Shown: positions 7,921 through 16,635 of the stretch, piece by piece
How positions within the stretch are numbered: the stretch's first letter is position 1
How the letters are laid out: every line of letters begins with the position of its first letter
Assembly (NCBI RefSeq): GCF_000768065.1
Contig: NZ_JRKM01000001.1
Location: 124,001 to 188,000, forward strand
Source of the DNA: Aquabacterium sp. NJ1
Lineage (GTDB): Bacteria; Pseudomonadota; Gammaproteobacteria; Burkholderiales; Burkholderiaceae_C
Length of the DNA: 64,000 nt
Direction: 5' to 3'
Notes under the pieces: generated by a model
Told to the model about the DNA's origin: nothing
Seen by the model: the letters and a program-made list of their open reading frames with translations, nothing else
Database searches by the model: none
Position numbers and translations under genes: made by a program

Positions 7921-8591
7921 CTTCAGCCCTGGTGGGTGAAGCGGCTCAGTGGCAGCACGGTGAGGTGCGCCGATGACACGGTGTTCAGCATGAGGGCTGA
8001 ACGAGGCACAAGGCCATTGACATGGCCAGGCTGAACCGAGGCTCAGCTTCTACAAGGCAGGTCACGACTGCGACGCCAGCATGGCTGGACTTCAGGGAGA
8101 CCGAAATCTCCATTGAAGGCTTCGTGAACGCGATGTCCACAGGGAGCCATTGCAGTATGACCATCAAAGTGGGCGTTGCTCCAGGGTGCTTTTCGGCCTT
8201 TTGATTGACGCCATGGTCAATCGGCGAAGACGCGGTGCGCTTGGCCGTGGCGGTTTGTCTCTGCCTCCCATTTTTGCCAATAGGCAGATGGGGTTTGCCA
8301 GGCCACCCCACTGAGGTGGCGCAACGAGAAAACTGTGCCACCTCTCTGTAGAATGTCCTGAAACAAGATTTACACAAACTCCAATGACTTCAGGGAAACA
8401 ATGGAATGACAGTGTCCGAATTTGTCTTCCTGTCACGGTGGCCGGTGTGCTACAGCTAGCTTGTAGATGGGGCGGCTGCTTGTCCCCGTTTCATCGGGGA
8501 ATGGAGTGACCCATTGCGCGCGCTCCACTATCAGCCCGGCAAGTCTGCTGCTGAAAGTGGCCGTTGCAGTGTTCCGTGAAAGAGCGAATTT
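7921..8591. other. Gene-free region upstream of the defence operon
   Basis: About 670 bp without a convincing gene. It holds the second copy of the 22-bp repeat (8056-8077) and a hairpin TCCCCG/CGGGGA at 8483-8500 in what would be the leader of the sigma-factor gene. The promoter of the defence operon should lie in the last few hundred bases, but I cannot pick it out. Confidence 0.4.
8056..8077. repeat. 22-bp dispersed repeat, copy 2
   Basis: Same sequence as the copies at 5186-5207 and 31071-31092 apart from the eighth base. It lies about 135 bp beyond leader copy 3, between the radC cluster and the defence operon. Confidence 0.7.
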
Positions 8592-11240
8592 GTGACAGGT
8601 ATGGCTGTTCGCGACGTTGCATCCTTGAACCGGTTCCTCAGAATGGCTGTCTTGGCGGGAGTCGAAAGCGCGGTCCAGGTTCATATCGACCGAGGCGATG
8701 ACCTCAATGCACGCGATGAAAAGGGCCTGACGCCACTCATGTTGTCAGCGGCCCGCAACAAAGCTGCCGTTTGCAAGCTACTCATTCATTGCGGTGCTGA
8801 TGCTGGATTGCTTGATCCGTCCGGGAAAACAGCACTCGATATTGCACAGGCGGCTGCAGCGTATGAAGCGGTCGCTGTCATTGAGGCGGCTTTTCCATCT
8901 GCGGAACGCTCCAATGAAGGGGGGGATCTTGACGAACTCGCCACGACCGAGCTCAGTGAAAGCTCGGTTGAGGCGGGTCGTGAGCCATCCGCGCTTTGCC
9001 CTGAATGTCAAGATGTCCCTGAGCCTCCCAGCCTGAACCACTCGGATTCGGCGGGAGACATCGCCGAGGTGTCGTCGCCCATGATCGAATGGGCATCGGA
9101 TTTCGATGAGGATGGTGCTGCCTTCGACCTGACGGGGTGGGAGGCTGAAGATGTACAGCCGCCACCCGAAAGCGATCCTATGCTGTTAGCGGCAGCACTT
9201 GAAGTTCAACAGGCCATTTCCAAGCATCAGCCTATCGATACATCCATCGACTGGGAAGATTTTGATGCGTACCTGCCCGAGCGGGCGTCTCCACTTCTGC
9301 GCCCGGAAGATGTGGAGGCGCGCGAGCAACTCCGCCTTGTGCTGCTTAGGGCCATTCGCGAAGGTAGCGTGCCGGACTCGTTGATTGAGGATCTGTCGTT
9401 TGATGGAGACGGGGTACCTAGTGAAGAAGCTGGGGCCCTTCTGCGCATGGTGATCAATGACCTTGGCGCAGAAACTGATGAACGATTCGAATACTCGTCA
9501 GCATACGAAAACTTTGAGGTCGCTGTCTCCCCTGTTGAAAATGCGGACGAAGAAGAAGTCGTTGTGGATGCGCTGGCGTTCATAGATGATCTGGCGGCAC
9601 GGCGCAATGAGCCCATGCGCATCTATCAACGGGAGTTTCAACGCGAGTCTCTTCTCTCGGCTGAGGGAGAAGTGGCCCTCGGGCAGGCCATGGAGCGAGG
9701 TATTGAGACGGCGCTTGATGTGCTGGCCTCATGGCCCTCTGGCATTGGTGTAGTGCTTGACGGGGTGCGGATGGTGATGTCGGGTGCGAAGCCGCTTCGT
9801 TGGATTTCGGCTGGACCGCGCGTTGAGCCGTACGACATCAACGTGCATGCAGATGGGAAATTCGATGCCGAGCCAGACTTGCTGGCCGAAGACCCCAACG
9901 AAGAGGATGAGCACGGTTCGCAGTCCGGCTCCCATGAGGATGAATCCATTGACGAGTCGTCGGATTTTTTTGCACATGCTGAGCGACTGTCCGGCCTTTC
10001 CGTCAGTTCATCTCGCAGCGCTCTTGAATGGCGTGAATGCCGCAATGCGATTGAGGCACTTGGCCTGACCCGAGGTTTTCTGCTGGAGTTGGCTGACTCC
10101 AGCCTCTCTGGCGAGCAGGGGCCAGCGATGGCGTTCGCGCAGGCGATAAAGGGTTATCGGCGGTCACGCGACAAAATGACCGTTGCCAATTTGAAGCTCG
10201 TCTTTTCCATCGCGAAGAAGTATCTGTTCAGTGGACAGCCTTTGGACGATCTGGTCCAGGAGGGGAACATCGGGCTAATCAAGGCCGTCGATCGATATGA
10301 CTGGCGCAGGGGCTTCAAGTTTTCCACCTACGCTACCTGGTGGATTCGGCAGCAGGTTGGCCGGCATCTCGCCGACAAGAGCAAGACCATTCGCTTGCCA
10401 GTCCATATCTACGAGAAGGTTCAACGCATTGCCCAAGCCACACATGTCTTCGAAATGGAGGTCGGGCGGGCTCCTACGATTCATGAGGTCGCGGTGCGCG
10501 TGGACATGCCTGCGCACAAGGTTGCGGGGCTCAACCGTGTAGCGCAAGAGCCTTTGCCAATTGATGATGAGCCGGATGTGGATGCGCGAATCGCAGTGGG
10601 TGCACAGGGTGAGTTCATTGCCCGCGATCCGATGGATATCGTGTCCGATCTGCAATTGATCAATTCCGTTGATCGGCTGCTGGGAACGCTCAAGGCGAAA
10701 GACGAGCGCATCTTGCGTTTGCGCTTCGGCATCGGTGTGCCGGATTCGATGACGCTGGAAGAGATCGGCTTGCGACTCAATGTGACGAGAGAGCGCATCC
10801 GTCAACTCGAGGCGGCGGCCATTCGCCAGCTTAAACACCCGGGCCGAATTGAGCGGCTGCGACGCGAGTTCAGCAGCAGTCCACTTCCGAAGCGCGATCT
10901 CGGTATGGTGGCCGAAGGCGAGCTCGTTGATAACGAGTTGGACGGCAACCCAGGGGCTGTTTCGGAAGGCCAGGAGGCACGCGCCTCGTCTCGACCCAAT
11001 CAGGCGAAGCAACGGAGCGTGGATCCCGGTCGACCACAATCTACCGGGCAATCCGCGCTCGACAAATTGATCGATCAGTTACTCGATGCCGGGATCACGG
11101 TCGATGATGGCCGCGATGGAGGAAGTGGAAGGCTATGGGTGGACCTCACCGAGGCACCCGATATGCGCTCTCGTGGATTTGTTCGAAAGCTGATTGCCAT
11201 GGGGTTCGAGTTTTGGCCAGGAAAGGGCTATTGGAGATGA
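8592..11240 (+). CDS. Ankyrin-repeat/sigma70 fusion protein
   Basis: An 882-residue protein of unusual design. Residues about 35-98 form two to three ankyrin repeats ('DEKGLTPLMLSAARNKAAVCKLLIHCGAD'). Residues about 100-330 are acidic and low complexity. A region 1.2-like helix ('SAEGEVALGQAMERG') precedes a full sigma70 core: region 2 around 525-600 with 'LDDLVQEGNIGLIKAVDRYD' and '[12 protein letters not shown]', region 3, and region 4 around 695-755 with '[20 protein letters not shown]'. The last 60 residues form a separate domain ending 'FEFWPGKGYWR'. It could therefore direct RNA polymerase or decoy it. It overlaps the MORC-type ATPase gene by four bases (ATGA), so it is the first gene of the defence operon. 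GTG 8592 has AAAGAG upstream; ATG 8601 is the alternative start. Confidence 0.88.
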   Translation: MTGMAVRDVASLNRFLRMAVLAGVESAVQVHIDRGDDLNARDEKGLTPLMLSAARNKAAVCKLLIHCGADAGLLDPSGKTALDIAQAAAAYEAVAVIEAAFPSAERSNEGGDLDELATTELSESSVEAGREPSALCPECQDVPEPPSLNHSDSAGDIAEVSSPMIEWASDFDEDGAAFDLTGWEAEDVQPPPESDPMLLAAALEVQQAISKHQPIDTSIDWEDFDAYLPERASPLLRPEDVEAREQLRLVLLRAIREGSVPDSLIEDLSFDGDGVPSEEAGALLRMVINDLGAETDERFEYSSAYENFEVAVSPVENADEEEVVVDALAFIDDLAARRNEPMRIYQREFQRESLLSAEGEVALGQAMERGIETALDVLASWPSGIGVVLDGVRMVMSGAKPLRWISAGPRVEPYDINVHADGKFDAEPDLLAEDPNEEDEHGSQSGSHEDESIDESSDFFAHAERLSGLSVSSSRSALEWRECRNAIEALGLTRGFLLELADSSLSGEQGPAMAFAQAIKGYRRSRDKMTVANLKLVFSIAKKYLFSGQPLDDLVQEGNIGLIKAVDRYDWRRGFKFSTYATWWIRQQVGRHLADKSKTIRLPVHIYEKVQRIAQATHVFEMEVGRAPTIHEVAVRVDMPAHKVAGLNRVAQEPLPIDDEPDVDARIAVGAQGEFIARDPMDIVSDLQLINSVDRLLGTLKAKDERILRLRFGIGVPDSMTLEEIGLRLNVTRERIRQLEAAAIRQLKHPGRIERLRREFSSSPLPKRDLGMVAEGELVDNELDGNPGAVSEGQEARASSRPNQAKQRSVDPGRPQSTGQSALDKLIDQLLDAGITVDDGRDGGSGRLWVDLTEAPDMRSRGFVRKLIAMGFEFWPGKGYWR

Positions 11241-12730
11241 AACCCAAAACGCGCAATGCGCCACCGCGCGCGATGGCGATGCTCGAAGCTCTGCGCGGGC
11301 TTGGCTATTCGACGGCCGCCGCACTTGCCGATGTCATCGACAACAGCATTTCAGCTGGAGCAGGAGAGGTTCACGTAGATTTTACCTGGGACGGTCAGAA
11401 CAGTCGGATTGCTGTCCTGGACGATGGTCGCGGTATGGATGATGGTGAACTCGAAAGCGCCATGCGCCTTGGGGATAAGAATCCGCTTGATGCACGAGCC
11501 GCCCACGATCTCGGGCGATTCGGTATGGGCCTCAAGACGGCCTCCTTTTCTCAATGCCGCAGGCTCACGGTTGCCACCGTAAAAGATGGCTCGGCAAGTT
11601 GCCTTCGGTGGGACCTGGATGAACTCGCCGCCAATCCGGAGAGCGGCTGGCTTCTGTTCGAGGGGCCTGCGCCAGGGTCGAAGCCGTTCATCGCGAGCCT
11701 CAAGGGTAAGACGGCTGGAACGCTGGTTCTGTGGGAAACCCTGGACCGTGTCGTTACCCCAGGCTATACATCTGACGACTATCACGACCTCATCGACAAC
11801 GTCGAGTCTCATTTGGCAATGGTGTTTCATCGACTGCTTCAGGGGCCACGCGCAAAGCTTCGGCTGCTCTTGAATGGCAGCCCTGTCGCGCCTTGGGATC
11901 CCTTCATGTCGGGTCATCCTGCGAAGCCCTGGGCGTCTCCAACGACCAATCATCCGACCGATTACGGGGTGGTCTCGGTTCAGTGCCATGTCTTGCCTCA
12001 TCGCGACAAATTGACCAACGCCGAGTTCGAAGCAAGTGGTGGCCCGGCGGGTTGGACGGCTCAGCAAGGCTTCTATGTCTACCGGAACGAGCGACTCCTG
12101 GTTGCTGGCGGATGGCTTGGTCTTGGCAACTCGCGGGCATGGAACAGGGAAGAGGCTCACCGATTGGCTCGCATTCGCCTGGACATTCCCAACACAGCCG
12201 ACGCGGACTGGAAAATCGATGTCCGAAAATCGACTGCACGTCCACCTATTTCACTAAGGCCATGGCTGATGTCTCTGGCCGAGAACACGCGCGAACGGGC
12301 TCGGCACGTGTTCGCCTATCGGGGTACGCCAACGCCTGCGCAAGGCAACACACCGGTCGAGCAGGTTTGGCGGATTGATCGTGTCAAGGCCGGGATGCGA
12401 TATCGGATTGACGAGAAGCACGCTTCCGTCGCTGCAGTTCTTGCCAATGTCGGGGAGTTGCAGCCACTGGTGAGGGCGATGCTTCGAGTCATCGAGGAGA
12501 CCGTCCCAGTGCAGCGCATCTGGCTGGATACAGCAGAAAACAAGGAGACGCCACGAACGGGGTTCGAGGGTGAACCCAATGCGGCCGTGATCGAGGTCGC
12601 TCAGGTGCTCTTCGATGATCTGATCGAACGCAAGGGTCTGAGCATCGAGGAGGCGCGCAAGTCGATGGCGCGCACGGAACCGTTCCAAAAATATCCCGCG
12701 CTTGTCGCAAAACTAGGGAGTGAAAAATGA
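11237..12730 (+). CDS. MORC/MutL-type GHKL ATPase of a restriction-modification system
   Basis: A 497-residue protein with the GHKL ATPase fold at its N-terminus. The N box DVIDNS is near residues 31-36, the G1 motif DDGRGM near 61-67, and the G2 motif GRFGMGLKTAS near 93-103. This arrangement matches the MutL-like ATPases of prokaryotic restriction-modification systems from which eukaryotic MORC proteins were proposed to derive (Iyer, Abhiman and Aravind, 2008). Such proteins probably clamp DNA on ATP binding and couple recognition to nuclease action. The gene overlaps its neighbours on both sides by four bases (ATGA), so translation is coupled. The start at 11237 has TTGGAG immediately upstream, although the frame is open farther. 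Confidence 0.9.
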   Translation: MKPKTRNAPPRAMAMLEALRGLGYSTAAALADVIDNSISAGAGEVHVDFTWDGQNSRIAVLDDGRGMDDGELESAMRLGDKNPLDARAAHDLGRFGMGLKTASFSQCRRLTVATVKDGSASCLRWDLDELAANPESGWLLFEGPAPGSKPFIASLKGKTAGTLVLWETLDRVVTPGYTSDDYHDLIDNVESHLAMVFHRLLQGPRAKLRLLLNGSPVAPWDPFMSGHPAKPWASPTTNHPTDYGVVSVQCHVLPHRDKLTNAEFEASGGPAGWTAQQGFYVYRNERLLVAGGWLGLGNSRAWNREEAHRLARIRLDIPNTADADWKIDVRKSTARPPISLRPWLMSLAENTRERARHVFAYRGTPTPAQGNTPVEQVWRIDRVKAGMRYRIDEKHASVAAVLANVGELQPLVRAMLRVIEETVPVQRIWLDTAENKETPRTGFEGEPNAAVIEVAQVLFDDLIERKGLSIEEARKSMARTEPFQKYPALVAKLGSEK

Positions 12731-15639
12731 TTGCAGCAGAAGAGGCAGCAGTGCAGGCGCAGTTGCTCGAAGATGTCATCGCCACGGCGCAGCGGCTTGT
12801 GAAGGCTGAGAAGGATTCGTCAAAGATCACGCCGTCCTACATCGCTGAAAAGGTAAGTCTGGCCGCCGCGATGTTTGCGAGCGATCCGCCAGTGCCATTG
12901 GATGAGGCCAAGGCGGTTGCCACCCTGATTCAACGATTCAGCCACCGGATGGGCAAGGCCACTACCCTCAAGGACAACACCGGGCACTTCGATTGGCTCA
13001 CCGCCACTCGCAAGAAGGACTGGCATTACTGGCGCCGATATCGTGACTACCAAGAGTCCAAGCTGTCCGATGTGGTCGTCGATGGCCTTGACGAAGCGAC
13101 AGACGACATTCTCGGACTTCTCGAAGACCCGCTGCGGACAGATGCCTGGGATCGTCGCGGTCTCGTTGTCGGACATGTGCAGTCCGGCAAGACCAGCAAC
13201 TACACGGGCTTGATCAACAAGGCCGCAGACGCTGGCTACAAGATCATCATCGTGCTGGCGGGCATGCACAACAACCTGCGTTCGCAGACCCAGATGCGCC
13301 TTGAAGAAGGCTTCCTGGGCTATGAGACAACGGCAGATCGCGACGCGGGTGCGGCCATCGGCGTAGCCGGTTTTGGCGAGGACCTCAAAACCAACTCGGC
13401 AACGACGCGGGCGGAAAACGGCGATTTCAGCAAATCCATCGCCAAGCACTTTCATGGCATCTCCCCGGAAGAGCGTCCTTGGCTCTTTGTGGTCAAGAAG
13501 CAAAAAACCGTGCTGACAGAGCTTCTCAAATGGATTCAGGCGCGCGTGGCCGACACCCCAAGCTCGATGCCTGATTGGAAGTTCGTCACCAAGCTGCCGC
13601 TACTGATGATCGACGACGAGGCCGACAACGCTTCGGTGGATACCGGCGAACAGGTGTTCAACGACGATGGGACGCCCGACGAGGAGCACCAGCCCAAAAC
13701 CATCAACAGCTTGATCCGCCAACTGCTTCACTCCTTCACGCGCAAGGCCTATGTGGGCTACACGGCCACTCCGTTCGCCAACATCTACATTCACCACAAA
13801 GGAGCCACAGCCAAGGAAGGTCCAGATCTTTTCCCCAAGGCCTTCATCATCAATTTGGCCGCTCCGTCGAATTACGTTGGCCCTGCCCGTATGTTTGGCA
13901 AGTTGACCAAGGATGGCCGTGTAGGAGCCCTCCCACTGTCACGCAGCATCCTGGACCATTACGACCCGGAAGCCGATGTGGGATGGATGCCGCCCAAGCA
14001 CAAGAAGACGCACATCCCCGTCTACAGGGGGCATGAGGCGATACCGCTGTCCCTGCGCAAGGCCATCCATTCCTTCGTGCTTGTTTGCGCCGCGCGCGAA
14101 CTACGAGGCCAAGGGGCCGAGCACAGCTCCATGCTGATTCACGTCACTCGATATGTGGCGGTGCAAGACCACGTGCGCGAGCAGGTCGAGGAAACTGTGC
14201 GCCGCATGCGGCAGAAGGTCACCCGTGGCAGCGACGCCGATGAGTTGCTCATGCAAATGCGCGAGATCTGGGATGAAGACTTCATCCCCACGCGCGACAA
14301 AGTCGCCGAGCTCTCTTCAACTGTGGAGCGTCCTCCCGAACTGCCCTCGTGGGATGACGTGGTCGCGAAGCTGCCCGATGTACTGAATGACATCGTCGTG
14401 CGCTCCATCAATGGAACGGCCAAAGATGCATTGGATTACGCAACTCCCGGCGCCTCGCTCAAGGTCATCGCCGTCGGAGGCGATAAGCTCGCTCGGGGCC
14501 TGACCCTTGAAGGTCTTTGCGTGAGCTACTTCGTCCGCACGACGAAGATGTACGACACGCTGATGCAGATGGGCCGTTGGTTCGGCTATCGACCGGGATA
14601 CCTGGACCTCTGCCGCCTCTACACCTCGCCGGACTTGGTGAAGTGGTTCGGCCACATCGCAGACGCCTCCGAGGAGCTGCGCGAAGAATTCGACTTCATG
14701 GCGAAGGCGAAGCTCACGCCAGAGCAATACGGCCTCAAGGTCATGTCGCACGAGATTCTCACCGTCACCTCGCCGTTGAAGATGCGCAACGCGCAGACGC
14801 TGTCCCTGACTTACAGCGGTACGCGGCCCCAAACCATCCTCTTCCACCGGGACGCCAGAGTCCAAGGGGCGAACCTCGCCGCGACCGACGCGTTGATAGC
14901 CTCCCTCGGCATGAATTTCTTGCCGGGGCCGAAGTATCCACGCGATGGCGATGCTGACTCTTGGTCAGGCGCTCGCCTTTGGAAAGATGTCGATGCTTCG
15001 AATGTGCTTGCATTCTTGAGCGCCTATGCGACCCACCCCAATGCCACCAGTGCCAAGGCGGGAGTGCTCGCGGACTTCATCACCAAGATGATCGACATTG
15101 GCAAATTGAAGCAATGGAGCATCGCGCTTTTAACCGGTGGCGAAGGGATTGGCGCAACGCATGTCTTCCCTGGCGACTTCGAAGTCAAGTCCTTCCAGAC
15201 ACGCAAAACCGAAGACCCCGACCCACCGGGCATCAAGGATCCCGCCATGTTCGCCATCGGCGTGCTGACCGATCCCAAGGACGAGGGCATCGATCTCGAT
15301 GACGATGTTTGGCGTGATGCGCTGGCCCGCACTCGCGCGGCGTGGAAGCCCGAGCCCGCTCGCGGCCGAGTCAATCTGCCAACCATTCCCAGCGGCAAAG
15401 GCATCCGCGAGTCGCGCGACAGGCTTGGAGGCAAGGCCGATCGCGGCCTGTTGCTGCTTTACTCCCTTGCCCCCTACTACAAGGGCAAGGCGATGCTCCC
15501 TGAAAACCTCATCGTGCCTGGCTGGGACAAGCCCATCATGGCCTTTGCCATCGCGTTCCCGTCGAGCGAGAACGGCGTTCGCGTGGAATACGAAGTAAAC
15601 CTCCTCTATTGGATGCAGGAATATGGCCCGTCCGAGTAA
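12727..15639 (+). CDS. Z1-domain superfamily 2-like ATPase
   Basis: A 970-residue protein with a helicase-like ATPase core. Walker A is GHVQSGKT near residue 150, Walker B LLMIDDEAD near 295, and YTATPF near 345. The Z1-family signature LARGLTLEGL is followed by QMGRWFGYRPGY near 613, which fills the place of motif VI with its arginine fingers. Z1 proteins are the motor component of MutL/MORC-containing restriction-modification systems and are thought to translocate on or remodel DNA. The downstream gene begins 17 bases before its stop codon. Length and motif spacing are normal for the family and no frameshift is seen. Confidence 0.92.
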   Translation: MIAAEEAAVQAQLLEDVIATAQRLVKAEKDSSKITPSYIAEKVSLAAAMFASDPPVPLDEAKAVATLIQRFSHRMGKATTLKDNTGHFDWLTATRKKDWHYWRRYRDYQESKLSDVVVDGLDEATDDILGLLEDPLRTDAWDRRGLVVGHVQSGKTSNYTGLINKAADAGYKIIIVLAGMHNNLRSQTQMRLEEGFLGYETTADRDAGAAIGVAGFGEDLKTNSATTRAENGDFSKSIAKHFHGISPEERPWLFVVKKQKTVLTELLKWIQARVADTPSSMPDWKFVTKLPLLMIDDEADNASVDTGEQVFNDDGTPDEEHQPKTINSLIRQLLHSFTRKAYVGYTATPFANIYIHHKGATAKEGPDLFPKAFIINLAAPSNYVGPARMFGKLTKDGRVGALPLSRSILDHYDPEADVGWMPPKHKKTHIPVYRGHEAIPLSLRKAIHSFVLVCAARELRGQGAEHSSMLIHVTRYVAVQDHVREQVEETVRRMRQKVTRGSDADELLMQMREIWDEDFIPTRDKVAELSSTVERPPELPSWDDVVAKLPDVLNDIVVRSINGTAKDALDYATPGASLKVIAVGGDKLARGLTLEGLCVSYFVRTTKMYDTLMQMGRWFGYRPGYLDLCRLYTSPDLVKWFGHIADASEELREEFDFMAKAKLTPEQYGLKVMSHEILTVTSPLKMRNAQTLSLTYSGTRPQTILFHRDARVQGANLAATDALIASLGMNFLPGPKYPRDGDADSWSGARLWKDVDASNVLAFLSAYATHPNATSAKAGVLADFITKMIDIGKLKQWSIALLTGGEGIGATHVFPGDFEVKSFQTRKTEDPDPPGIKDPAMFAIGVLTDPKDEGIDLDDDVWRDALARTRAAWKPEPARGRVNLPTIPSGKGIRESRDRLGGKADRGLLLLYSLAPYYKGKAMLPENLIVPGWDKPIMAFAIAFPSSENGVRVEYEVNLLYWMQEYGPSE

Positions 15640-16633
15640 CGAATTCCTCATGGCATGGTCGTCGCTCACGGGCATCGACACCGAGCCAGGCTGGCAGGCC
15701 ATCGCGCTACCTTCTGCGGGGGCGCTGGACGTGCGTGCTGGGCGGCGCTCACCGGACAATGCCGAGGCGGTGCTGGTGGGGTTTCCGACCGTGCGTCTGG
15801 CTGTGGCCGACAAGCTTCCGGAGGGCCAGGGGTTCACTGTGGAACGAGCGGACCCTGAGGGCAACGGCCGACTCTGGCTCGCCCTGACGCGAAAGACCGC
15901 TGGCAGCACTGAGCTTTTTGCAACCATGGCATGCGATGTTGTCGGCGCTCTCGACGAGGCGGTGGCGACCGGAGCCGACGAGGGAAAGCTTGTGCGTGTC
16001 TTCATCAGGCGTGTTGGGGCCTGGCAGGAGTTCATGCGCAAAGGAACCCAAGCCCTAAGCCCTGAGTCCGAGATCGGCCTGATTGGCGAGCTCACGCTGC
16101 TGCGTGCCATCATTGAAGCTGGAGTCCCCGCAGCGCCTGCTATTGAATCGTGGGTTGGACCACTGGATGGTCTCCAGGACTTCGAGCTCGGCACTGGGGC
16201 TGTGGAGGTCAAGACCACGCTTTCTTCTAGTAGCTTTCCCGCCAGGATTGGTTCGCTTGAGCAGTTGGACGATGCGGTACGTCAGCCTTTATTTATGGCT
16301 GGCGTGAAACTGAGGCAAACCCCAGGCGGTCAGAATCTACCTGAGTTTGTCGAGGCGATGCGTCAGGCAATAAAAGGCGAACTGGAGGCAGAAAGGGTGT
16401 TTACCGAGCGTTTGCTTGTTGCGGGTTACATCGACTCACATGCAGATCGCTATCCTCGGCGGTTTGAGCATGCTGGAATGCGTGTCGTCGAAGTGACGAA
16501 TGATTTTCCTCGCTTGACCTCAGGCAAGGTTCCTGCAGGGATCATGAGGGCCACCTATGACATTGACCTCGACAAGGTTCCTGGCGAGAACGTCGGGACT
16601 GAGGGTGCGTTGAAAGAACTGGGAGCGATCTGA
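15623..16633 (+). CDS. PD-(D/E)XK motif protein (DUF4420-like)
   Basis: A 336-residue protein. The nuclease-like motif lies around residues 155-200: 'SEIGLIGELTLL' supplies the early glutamate, then 'GLQDFELGTGAVEVKTT' supplies the acidic residue and the ExK pair. This matches the PD-(D/E)XK proteins regularly found next to Z1 and MORC-type genes, where they are the likely DNA-cutting subunit. It overlaps the Z1 gene by 17 bases and ends two bases before the AIPR gene, so it is made from the same transcript. The ATG at 15623 has GCAGGA upstream. Confidence 0.88.
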   Translation: MARPSNEFLMAWSSLTGIDTEPGWQAIALPSAGALDVRAGRRSPDNAEAVLVGFPTVRLAVADKLPEGQGFTVERADPEGNGRLWLALTRKTAGSTELFATMACDVVGALDEAVATGADEGKLVRVFIRRVGAWQEFMRKGTQALSPESEIGLIGELTLLRAIIEAGVPAAPAIESWVGPLDGLQDFELGTGAVEVKTTLSSSSFPARIGSLEQLDDAVRQPLFMAGVKLRQTPGGQNLPEFVEAMRQAIKGELEAERVFTERLLVAGYIDSHADRYPRRFEHAGMRVVEVTNDFPRLTSGKVPAGIMRATYDIDLDKVPGENVGTEGALKELGAI

Positions 16634-16635
16634 AT

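Noticed and set aside
7985-8377. Open frame on the minus strand (130 codons)
   Set aside because: It runs across the 22-bp repeat and has no ribosome site; composition is Cys/Arg/Ser-rich as expected for a chance frame.
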